From NCBI GenBank assembly GCA_002633005.1, contig NMRA01000387.1, forward strand, positions 177,681 through 241,680: a stretch of DNA of 64,000 bases, in the 5' to 3' direction. The translations under genes and the position numbers were made by a program. The notes under the pieces were generated by a model, which was not told the origin of the DNA, did not search any database, and saw only the letters and a program-made list of their open reading frames with translations. Shown here in pieces: positions 15,201-27,200 of the stretch (within the stretch, counting starts at the first letter, position 1; the number at the start of each line of letters is the position of its first letter). Origin of the DNA: Phoronis australis. Its lineage: Eukaryota > Phoronida > Phoronidae.

Positions 15201-18200
15201 CAGTTGTAGTAGAAAACTTGAAAATGGAGAAGAATAATATGTTTTATGCAAAAACTGATAGAATGAAAATATTCGCTTGTCGTCCACAGTTTCATAATGG
15301 AGAGCTTTTACCATTTTGCATATCGCTGTGGTCATTCTCCTTTGATGTAGCTCACTGCATATCAGATATGTGGGTGGCTAGTCTGCCTTGATGTATCTTT
15401 AAATATCTGGTCATTAGTTCTAAATGTAGCTTAACTGCACATTTGCTATGCCCGCCTACAGCGTATGAGATAATTGTGTGGTAGTTTTACCGTGGTGCAC
15501 CTTTATTGCATATCAGATATGTGGTTGTAACCTGTAGTTTGTAGGTGACAGCTGTAAATGGACAAGCCATGAACTCAAGGTTTGAATGATGGCTTCTTAT
15601 CCATTTCATTTCATCTCCCTGCATGCTGATGGTTCTTATCACAATGGCTTCACTTGGTTGACACAGAAATGCATGTTGCATCACCATAGTGGCTTCAATT
15701 GAATCATTTTAGGCAATAATCTTTTGACAAATTTAAGGAGCAAAGCTTGATGCTGCGCTGTATTTAATCTCATCCTACACTGTCTATTTTTGCATTTTTC
15801 GTATTTTTACACTTGAAAACCTCCAGAATTTGATTTTTTGACTTAATATAAATCTGTCATTAATTGGGTCACAAGCCCATGTCTTTTTAATAAAAAACAA
15901 AAAATTGTTATAATTGGTCGGGATGAAATTTCAAAAACACTGTTTCAGTTTTCTAAACAACTGTTTCGTTTTTGCCCCTAATGTAAGTTTAACATTAAAA
16001 ATACGACTAACAGCATTTTGGAAAGATGTGCGTTAAAGCTAAATCGCAATATCTGAAAGTTTCGTTTCATTCTGCTATTTGGGAGGAAAGATGTTCCAAA
16101 GTTATCCAAATTTTAATGTTTTTCTAGGGTCTGACATAACCTTAACTGGCAAACAGAATTCAGTGTCATATAAACTCTTAGTATTGGGTGTTTTTGTTTG
16201 GTATTTATTATATATTAGTCACAGATAAATCTGACATTCTTGAGACTGACTGGTAAAGTCGTGCGATTTTCTGACAACCGCAAGGTGATTTTTCATCCAC
16301 AAAATTCCGTAAGGACCCTTTCAATAAAAGGAGTTGGCACTTTTGTAGTCTTGTATTGCCTACCTGGTAACACACCAGTCCCCTACATCATGAAGATATA
16401 AAAAAAAAAACAATAAGACATTTCCTTCAAGCCCACGCTTGTGTTCAGTTTGCCTTCCATGGACATGAAGTTTTAATTACCATGTGTCTCCATCACCCTG
16501 CCGCCTTTCTAATGATGAATTTTAACAGCTTTACTATGCACTTTATAGTTTGTAAGTAGCTTAAATGCTGCCAGGATGTGCTCCAGATTGCAGGTGAAAG
16601 TACTAACACCTGTATGCACCCAGTGTGACTTCTGGGTCATTTAATGAGTTTGCAACAAAAGACAATTATATTTGATGATAATTTTGGCTTATGTGTGGGT
16701 TAAAGGTAATTCCAGTGTGAAGTCTTGTTTTATACCCAAAGCACAGCATGCTGTTTGTTAAGGCAATTACTTCACTCTATAACAGTGCACACCTAGGACC
16801 ATATCACTCCCAGTTGCACATAAAAGCCCTGCAGTAGTCACAGGTAATTGCCCTTAATTTTTGTGTTGTAAACAATATTTGTTGATAGATTACACAAATG
16901 CATACATGTTCAGTTAATTGGCATAATAGGTTTAATCCCTAATCACAGTTTTATTATAACATGCTGCCTTTCTTTCTTGTTCTGACACCTGCCAGGTGAC
17001 ATGTCAACACTCATAATCCTTCCATTGTTTCCTTCTGGGTTCAACCATGTGACTGAAGCTGGCTTCCTATTGGCTGATGGTTTTCATGTGTCAGATGGCT
17101 GTCAGTAAGGTGTCCATGTTAATGGCAGGATTAGGTCTGTGTGTTATTCAGTCTATGGGGGTGACAACTGTCAGGCATTTAGTACAAGGTTCTTCCCTTG
17201 ACGCCTGTCATTGTCTCTGTAGTATAAAGGCCCTGGTCTGGGCTGAATTGATCATAACCAATCGACCAGCCTTTGAATACACACATTTGACTGAGAAGAC
17301 ATTGGACACTTGATTGAAAGGATGGAGAGGTTTCGCCTGCATGCACAACTCTACCAGACTCAACAGAAGTTCTTAATGAGCTGCACCCAACTCAAGTTGC
17401 TGGACCGTGAATTGAAGGACTTGTGTGTACGCCACAAGCGAGCAATGAGTAGGGGTAACAAAGGTATATCAGCCCAACTTTTCACCAGATGGATGTGCAC
17501 GAACAATTTACGGCAGGTGTACTTCTGTTACGTCCAGGAAAAAGCACAGGAAGTAATCGACTTAAGATGGAAGGCATTTGGCGAAGACGACGACTGGAGG
17601 GACATATTCTCATCATAAATGGTCACATCATGTGCCTGAGAAACCAACAGTCCTTTTAAGGACTACCCACACCATCCAAAGAGATCTGTTCACTTACTGA
17701 GTATCATTGGACCAGTTAATTCACTTCATATGTTATTGTTCCAAAATTTGTTCTGATGTTAACTGCTCACAATGCTGAAATACGTAAATCGGTTCCAAAT
17801 TAGTAAAATTAATATTTTATACCATCATTGGAAATGTCATTTTTTAAAACGCCTTTTGAATTTCCCAAGCTCTGTATATAATGTGTTAGGAACATGCGTT
17901 ACAAATATTATGATTATGAATTTCTGCTTTATTTTGGCATGGTTTAGTGTTCATTAAATCAACGCTTGATCAACTGCTGTTTATTGCTAATTAATATGGT
18001 AAGCCGTTGATCATTGGAAAAAATGCCAATGAATATTGGTGGTAATTTGTGCGTGCAAAATGATATAATTAGGATTTCAGTAAAATGTCTGTTTGACAGT
18101 TTACATTCGAATAGGTGGTATTGCAATAATTTCCGAGTTGATGATACTAGCAAGTTGCAAAAATCTTCATATTACTTTACTGTCAAAAGTCGTGCTTTAT

Positions 18201-21200
18201 CAGCACAGTTTGGCAATCAAGTATTAGTAAATTGTAAGTAATACAGTCAAGTTTTTATTTTGTGTTGGAGGCAAAAATCTTCAGTAAAAAACTCTCAATT
18301 AAATAATCGCCACTGTCTGCAATTTGTGTTTCTGAAACTTGTTGGAGAAATTAAAGGGACCATTTACCAAGTATTTTTTACTGTGATTATGCACTGTCAG
18401 TAATAACCTCTGAGACTAGGAAACAACTGATCATGTGTTGTTTGGTCATGTTTTTAAACTCTGTTATTGTTTCTATCCATTTTAAGAATGTTCAAATAAT
18501 CTCCCATGATGTTGAATACCACCAGTTGTATATTGATGGACATATTATTCTCGGGTTTTATTACAGATGTGGTGCGCTGCTGGAGTGACCTTGTCTGGTG
18601 GCCGCACGCAAGATGGCGGATCAGTAATTGGAGCTAGCGTGTTCTACACTAATCCACCAGAGGACACTGAGAAACCAACTAACGACTTGGAGAAACTCAG
18701 CAGTGAATTAGATGTAGGGGTTTACTTTCAACTGTATTTAGAAGCAATAATCTTGACTATTGTATATAAATGGTGGTATAAGTGATAATTATTACTATGT
18801 AGTTACTAAAAGTATCAAATTATTTTAAAACTGTATTTGTAATACATTAAAGAATGATAGAAACATATAATCAGTAACATAACAATCGGGAATATTCGGT
18901 AATATGCTTGAACTTTGGAGATAGTATGGCTGAAGTGGAATTTAATATTTTTCAACAAAAAAAACTTGTGAGAAATGTTAAATTTGTTCCCTCCGTAGTG
19001 TTTTGGTACAGTACAGTGCATTTTGGCAGACTGTATTTACATCAATGTTGTAAACCTTTGAATATTGGGAAAATTGTGGGTTTAACAATTTATTATTTTT
19101 TCTCACGTTGAATAATTTTTACCGCAATTAACTGCAGCGAGGTCACATGAAGATTTAATATCTTCCCAAGAGCATGTTATTGTAAGTCAAATTAGACTAG
19201 ATGGTCATTTTCAACCCAAAGACATGGTTCATGGGGCCTTGCAATTGTGTAAATGAATCTGAAATTTATAAAAGCGAACTTTTTAGTAAATTGTGGACTG
19301 GTACAAGAGCATTTGTCAGTGTCAATTTCTGCTGTTTTTGTAGTCATTGATCTTAAAATTGTGTCTTGCTCTTATGGTAGGAATAGTTTATTCTTCTGGA
19401 ATGTTTTAGCAATCCTGAATATAAGACCATGACTTTGTATTCACATACAAGGCTATACTGTTATGTTATAATTAGTCATGTTCATAGTTGTAAATATTGT
19501 GAAAGATGAGAAAATATCGGGTAGCTTAAACTATACGACAAAATGCGATGCATCACAATGTGAAATGCGAATATCCTGAATATAAAACCACAGAATTTTG
19601 ATGTATTCTTTTTTAATTGTTATTTGCTACATTCTCATATTTCTTTTGTAAATTCATAATTGAATTCCTGCCAGGAGCACAAAAAGGCACTAGTGTCTGA
19701 TGATGACCAGATGTCGTCGCTGGTGTGGATCTGTACGACGGCGCAGGCAACCAGCCGCGTGACGGTGATAGACGCCAACAACCCCGGCGAAATTCTGGAG
19801 TGTTTTCATGTGACTTCGTCACACATTCTGTGCATAGCCAGTGTACCAGGTATGAAACGCTACGTGGGTTTGGTTTGTGCAGCGACAAGTGTTACAACGA
19901 TTTATCGCCAATGCCATCACTAATTAAAAGAAATTAAAATCAAGTCCAAGACAGTGAAGAATTCATGCACACAAGGCAAAATGTTTGGTGTTTGTATAAA
20001 GTTTTTAATCGATTCTGAAAAAATTTGATTCCCACCATTAATAACTATGCCTGATTGAAATAAGCTGTGTGGTTTAGCTGGCAACTAGTGTGTTTGTAAC
20101 ACTTACAGTTTGGTTCACATGTCTGTTGTGTGGGTTGAATGGTATTTTGCACCGTGTGGCCCAGCCCCCTCAAATGGTGCTGGCATGCTGTTTTTGGGAT
20201 ATAGTTACGAACTCTTATTCTTAAGAAATTGTAGTTGGGTCCCTGCTTGCATCATCCAAGATCCACCAGTGGGCATCATTGGAAAGGCTTACAGTAACCC
20301 TTGTCGCGTATGTTACATCATAACATCCTTTTTCTTCATTCAATAGGTGCAAAAGAGAACGACTTTCCTGTTGACGAGGAATTCTTAAACATTGGTGAGA
20401 GCACACAATCTGAGTCATCCAGTCAGAGTCAGATGAGTAAGAACTCAAGCTCGGCCAGTCTGACCAGTGAGAACAGTGGAAGTACCGATGCAACTGGGAT
20501 AGGGGGCGTTACCTTTGTGCAGTGTGCAACAGGAAGTAGTCGAGCTAGTAATGCAGCAACACCTGTTGGCTCACCAGCGACACCAACGGTGAAAGGTATG
20601 GGAAGTGTGTAATCGTATAAAAACAAGTCTTCTACAGTAGCTGCTGTAAACTCTTGTGTATTGCATGTAAACTCATTCTGTATTGACAGTCATTAATTTT
20701 GTTTAATCCGTGTTCTAGAAAATTGGGGTTCTGTTTTGTTCAGTTTATCTAATAATTAAACTTTTATCCGTAGCTTGGTTTGTAGCGTAGTTGTTACATT
20801 TTGCTTATTTGCTGCGATTAGTGAAATGGGAAAAATGACAATTTTTGCCAATTGTATTCAGCTGATTGTAGTATTTGGCATGCTGCTTTCATATGGTTAC
20901 TTAATTGCCGATTTCATGCTGCCAATTATGTTAACATTGCTACATTCATACTGTTCCACTCCTGTTAATACATTCATATTGCTGCTTTTGCATTATTTGC
21001 TACTTTCATATTGCTACTTTCATATTGCTACTTTCACATTGGCTACTTTCATATTGCTATGTTCATATCGCTACGTTCATATTGCTACTTTCATGTTGCT
21101 CCGTTCATATTACTTCTTACATATTGCTCCATTCATATTGCTGCTTCCATATTCCTACTTCCATATTGCTAAGAGCTGAGTCCTGAAGCCAGAACCAGTA

Positions 21201-24200
21201 TTACACAAGTAACTGAGGCCGTACAGAATATGACAGCTGATACTCTCCGAGGTAACAAGCATTAGGTTATAATTTGCACGTGATAGGAAATGCGTGAGAG
21301 CAAGTGTTATCCTTATTGCAGTGTATCTGTCCATTTAGTGCACGGAATAGCCACGTCCCCAATTCATACTCTCCTCTTTTGCGGAGATAGAGAACGCACT
21401 GTTTGGATGACTGACTTTAATTTATTGTTTGGTAGATAGGCAACTAAGACACTTTTGAGGTGGACATTAATAGAAATGGTTTACCACACCCTGCTGAACT
21501 TGTTGGATTCGTTGGTGTCAACAATGAAGACAAGCTGTACTGCCCTTGACAAAAGATACATTTACGTATTTTTCATTAGGCTCAGTATTCTTATTAAAGC
21601 TGTACTTTGCCCTGTTTAGCTGGCTGAAACAAAAATCGAATTGGGCCTTTAATTCTCATAAAATAGGTCTAAAATTCCTTGCCATGATAGGGCTTTTTTT
21701 CAATGATAAAGAATAACATAAAATTACAGGCCTTCATATACTGGTTATGAGATGCAGTAGAAAANAGTAATGCAGCAACACCTGTTGGCTCACCAGCAAC
21801 ACCAACGGTGAAAGGTATGGATAAAGTGTGGAATCGTATAAAAACAAGTCTTCTACAGTAGCTGCTGTAAACTCTTGTGTATTGCATGTAAACTCATTCT
21901 GTATTGACAGTCATTTATACTCTAGCTCATTCATCATTAATTTTGTTTAATCTGTGTTCTAGAAAATTGGGGTTCTGTTTTGTTCAGTTTACCTAATAAT
22001 TAAACTTTTATCCGTAGCTTGGTTTGTAGCGTAGTTGTTACATTTTGCTTATTTGCTGCGATTAGTAAAATGGGAAAAATGACAATTTTTGCCAATTGTA
22101 TTCAGCTGATTGTATTCAGCTGATTGCAGTATTTGGCATGCTGCTTTCATATGGTTACTTAATTGCTAATTTCATGCTGCCAATTATGTCAACATTGCTA
22201 CATTCATACTGTTACACTCCTGTTAATACATTGCTGCTTTTACATTATTTGCTACTTTCATATTGCTACTTTCATATTGCTACTTTCACATTTGCTACTT
22301 TCATATTGCCATGTTCATATTGCTACATTCATATTGCTACTTTCATGTTGCTCCGTTCATATTACTTCTTTCATATTGCTCCATTCGTATTGCTACTTCC
22401 ATATTGCTACTTCCATATTGCTACTTCCATATTGCTAAGAGCTGAGTCCTGAAGCCAGAACCAGTATTACACAAGTAACTGAGGCCGTACAGAATATGAC
22501 AGCTGATACTCTTCGAGGTAACAAGCATTAGGTTATAATTTGCACGTGCTAGGAAATACATGAGAGCAAGTGTTATCCTTATTGCAGTGTATCTGTCCAT
22601 TTAGTGCACGGAATAGCCATGTCCCCAATTCATACTCTCCTCTTTTGCGGAGATAGAGAACGCACTGTTTGGATGACTGACTTTAATTTATTGTTTGGTA
22701 GATAGGCAACTAAGACACTTTTGAGGTGGACATTAATAGAAATGGTTTACCACACCCTGCTGAACTTGTTGGATTCGTTGGTGTCAATAATCAAGATAAG
22801 CTGTACTGCACTTAGCTGGACAAAGGATACATTTACGTATTTGTCATTAGGCTCAGTATTCTTATTAAAGCTGTACTTTGCCCTGTTTAGCTGGCTGAAA
22901 CAAAAATCGAATTGGGCCTTTAATTCTCATAAAATAGGTCTAAAATTCCTTGCCATGATAGGGCTTGTTTTCAATGATAAAGAATAACATAAAATTACAG
23001 ACCTTCAATACTGGTTATGAGATGCAGTAGAAAATCGTTGGTTTTATTAGTTGGCCAATCCTATAATTCTCAAATGGCATACAAAGATAAGCCAGTCACA
23101 TGACCGATGACACTCAATGAGTGGCCATTTCCTGTGAGTTCAGTAGATCAGCTGTTGATTTTGACTCTAGTTGAAAACTTGAAATATATTTAAAGTGACA
23201 GCTTAACATTGCACAATTCAGCTTTATTTACAGTACTGTACAAGCAGTGTAGCATTGTGATATTTTAAGAAGTGTGTAACTTGTCGCTGTTAGATCTGTT
23301 CATAGTTAGCTCAGAACCTAGCTACAAACCAAACCAAAACTCTGTGAAACAGATAAAAACTCAAGTCTCGTTTTGTAACTTGACAAAAACTTTAGATCCT
23401 CGTGGATTCTTTCCATGAGCCACTACTCTTGTACCATAAGCATGTCCCTGTTTTTACTCTAAAAGGCACTTGCTAATTTCAACCTATCCATAACATGCTC
23501 AAAGTTTTTGTAAATTTCTCTAAACCCAACTTTTAAAAGGCTAGTGGTAACATTTTTATTTCTTACTTTATGTCCTTTCATCCATGCATCTGTTTTCTTG
23601 TCCTTCTGTCAGTCTGTTTGTCTGTCTGTGTTTTTGTCTGTTATTAATGTCTGTCTGTCTGTGTGTCTCACGGTTTGACTTTACTTTAGATGAGTTTTCT
23701 GTGGATCCTTCACTGAGTGCTGAAGAGGATGATGAAAACAATGCTGCAGGTGAAATTGCCATAAACTTGTAATGTCTTGAAAGTTTTCCTTTGAAATTGC
23801 TTAACGTGTGAAATTGAACAATGATCTTCGAAGCATACTTCTGAATATGCCTGGCTTGTGAGGTGACAGAAAAGGATTTGTGTGTGTAAAACATTCCAGT
23901 CAGACTTTGAACAGCTAGAAGTTTTTAATGGAGTATGTTGCAGATATTGCTCGAAGGATGTAAAGCATTGTGGGTCATGCCATCACTTAGTAACACTGCA
24001 TCTTTTCGTGTTATACCAAGTTGCCAATTTGTTCCTTTTGTCTGTTCACATAGTGATGCTACTGTATGTATTGTTCCAAAGACGATGGTTGTCTTACGAA
24101 AGTCTGGCTTATTTTTTTAGATCCTCTCGATGCATCTAACACTGATACAATCAAGACAACAGTAATCCGGGCAGTTGGGTCACCAGTACATTCAAATGAG

Positions 24201-27200
24201 AGCTCACCTGCCAGAACCCTCATCTCTTCAGGTGAGCCATGTTGAACTGTGCACAATCTGTGCTAGGACTACAGTTGACATTTACTAACCGGTCATCCTC
24301 GATCCAATATTGGGCAATTGTCACATACAGCTATCCCTGGTTTTGAGAACACAAGCAATTTGATGCTCGTTATTCGGTGGAGGAAACTATTTCACAAAAT
24401 GCATTGGCCTCTGTAAGTGACTTTTACCCAAGAGTTTTTAATGCAGGAGATTAAAAATATCTTATACACCATTGATCTTTTTGTTATACCTAAACCTTGT
24501 TTTTAAGTATGAAGTCTAAAACAATGACATACTCAGTTTTCATTTTCCAAAGGTTTACACTTAATAACAGATGTGTGGCACAAATTTTTTTGGCCAAAAT
24601 TCACCTTGTCATCAAATTGCATGAAGTCCAAAGTCACGTATTTTATTAATAAATACCTGGTATCTAATGGAAATACAACACTCCACTGATCTCTTTGTCG
24701 TAACTTGCCTGAATCAATGAAAAAATGATTGATATACACAGCTGAAGAAGATCGATTAGGTTTCCTGCCTGTCCTTTCTCGCCAAAGTGGAAAAGGTAAT
24801 GCCGTGTGTAAGAAGCACTTGACCTCGGCTTGCTTTTGCAATTTAAGGGCTGCACGCTTCTTATTCATGTTAAAATTGACTACAAAAGGAGGATATGTCC
24901 ACTTACATTCTTGGTTAATTTTTATTTCTTCATCAGTGCTTTATATCACTTTTTAGAGAGTTGGGTTATGAGGTGTCAGCACTACTGCTGATGTAAGAAC
25001 AGTGTTTTTTCATGGAGATCTAATTTATAATGTCCAGAAAAGTTAGTCACGAATTGAGTTCTCTTCTAACAAATGATGTGAATTCTATGTTGAATGCTAA
25101 AGGATATTCAAAAATCATTTATGATTAGGTTTTGAGATAATGTACATTTTGTAGCGGAGGTTCCCAGGACAGTGTCTCCATCTCGTGAGTTCAGAAATGT
25201 GCTTCAGATTTGAAACAATTACACTATAGTAATTTAGGTTTTCTTTGCCTGGCCTCACTTGCAATACCGTATTCACCCTAATAAGCGCCCATGCCACTAT
25301 AAGCGTCCCCTACGCATTTTCAGACTTTGCTAAAATAAGCGCCCAGCCCATGAACGTGACTGCGTATACATGCGAAAAATGCCTTACCTGCAGTTCTAAA
25401 ATTCTATAGTAACGTCTTCAATTTATCAATAATATCTGACAGTCCTGACAGGCCTTTCAGAACAGACGCAGCTTACTTATCAACAGGATTGTATCGTATC
25501 TTTCCTGTACAGATTTTCTCCCTCAACAGGAATCTAGACTTTTTTGTACACGTGAAAACTGCAAATCGAAGACTAATAAAAAAACTTGACCAGTGTTAAA
25601 AGCCCATGGCAAGGAAGCGCACACTACATACATGTAGGCCTGCTACTGGGGCGAGTGAACTCTGACGACACGCACGTGCTTGCTTGCTCGGCACACACCT
25701 GCAGACGAACTTCAAAACAAATGTCACGTGACAACAACATGTGTGTTTGTGGGCTGTTCATCCATATTTTTCTCGTGTTGCTGGGTGCGATCTAGCGCAG
25801 ATTTGGACTTAATCGGCAGTTAATCCCGACTCCACTGGAAATTAAAAATCTTAGGGACGCTATTTAGAAAACTTTAGGAGGATTTCAGGTAATTTGTTGA
25901 GTCGAAACTGTATTTTTATTCAAGAATTCAAGTTGCCCTAGTGACGATCGCGAGGCAGCGACGCATCAGTTGGCGAGTTTTCACCCAGGGATTTCCGCAC
26001 AATTTTCTAAAAAAGGATCTAATTTAACAATGAAGTTTGATAGCAATGCACCACAGTTGTGTGGAAAGTCTATCATAGGTTATAGATATGTCGCAGAGTG
26101 TAAATTTGATGAATCTTCGCTTCCAATTTCACCCGTTTTGGAGAGCGGATTTCAACCGCCTTTGGCTACAATGAGCGCCCCCCCTCCCAAAGCGAGTTTT
26201 TCTAAGCTCCCTGGACGCTTATTAGGGCGAATACGGTATATCAATTTATCATTGGTTTTGTGGAAATGCAGTTCTTGCTGTTTTTGCATGAAGTATCCCT
26301 TGATGTGGGGTAGTATCCCCTTATGTGGGGTAGTATCCCCTTATGTGGGGTAGTATCGCCTAAAATGGGCCTTAGCTTACTACTATTGCTCAATATTATA
26401 TAATTCTCTTATCCTGTTCCTCCCCTTTTCCTATTTCTTGGGGCATTTTGCTGCAGTATGCAAATGCTGTACACAGCTAGCTCTCCTTTACAGTCTCACG
26501 CAGCACTAGTAAGGTCAAGCCAAAGAGGCAAACTCCAATGTGAATAAATCAAGTTAGTGACGGTAAATCTTTCAGTTGTAGTAATCAGCCAGCTTCATTC
26601 GGTCCGTGATGTAACTAGGAGTTTCAACTCATTGTTTTCAAAAACCAAAACAAAGGATTCCATCCCTAAGGGCTGTTCCAGCAAAATCTGTATGGGAGGG
26701 GGGGGAAGGCACTTTTATTTCGTACCCACCGCCCATATTTTTCATTTATTTCTCCAACCCATGACCCATAATTTTTTAATTATTTTTAATAGGTTAAAAT
26801 ATAAAATCCAACACTTGCAAACAAATTGCCTCCAGGAGGACCTGTTAAGAACTTAGATGATTGACAGACAAGAACTAGTTGTCTTGTCCAATATTGTCAA
26901 AAATTAAAGTAGCCTGTGAACAATACTTTTGGCAGCCACCAGGTGTCTCTGTTCACCATGTGTCTATAATTTCAATGAACATTTTTTCAATTATAAGGAT
27001 CTATGAATCTCAAACTGTCTCCACAAACTCTTTTATACTTCTATGTCAAGTGAATATTGGAACTTGTTTATCTTACTCCTCATACTTTTTATTTAAAAAT
27101 CATCAATTTTCTTATATGTGTTAACACCAGTTTAGTGTTGCATAACNTGCGAAAAATGCTTCACCTGCAGTTCTAAAATTCTACAGTAATGTCTTCAATT

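Larger units (their letters stand above)
13526..18566 (+). other. JIP intron hosting the nested gene
   Basis: Five-kilobase intron. It contains repeat family C (14,165-14,520, with an N at 14,363), family D (about 15,080-15,400), the nested gene with its promoter and 3' end (about 16,980-17,690), and otherwise plain AT-rich sequence. Confidence 0.75.
21766..23034 (+). repeat. Direct duplication 1, right copy
   Basis: 1,269-bp second copy of 20,547-21,764, beginning on the base after the N. The precise placement against the N points to two haplotype contigs joined in tandem rather than a genomic duplication. Confidence 0.93.

Noticed and set aside
17077-17313. 78-codon ORF just upstream of the nested gene
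   Set aside because: It covers the putative promoter, has no coding signature and ends before the better-supported ATG.
20775-21179. 134-codon plus-strand ORF, the longest after the ADCY9 exon
   Set aside because: It runs through the 14-bp minisatellite and its hydrophobic 14-residue period is produced by the repeat; similar ORFs appear in all three frames of the second copy.
24533-24868. 111-codon minus-strand ORF
   Set aside because: No start context, domain, splice partners or conserved motif that I can see; could be a transposon remnant, but I cannot support a gene.
25970-26353. 127-codon ORF, with a counterpart at 27,731-28,111
   Set aside because: It crosses the transposon's right TIR and the 20-bp minisatellite, and both copies come from one duplication, so shared openness is not independent evidence. 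No transposase motif.
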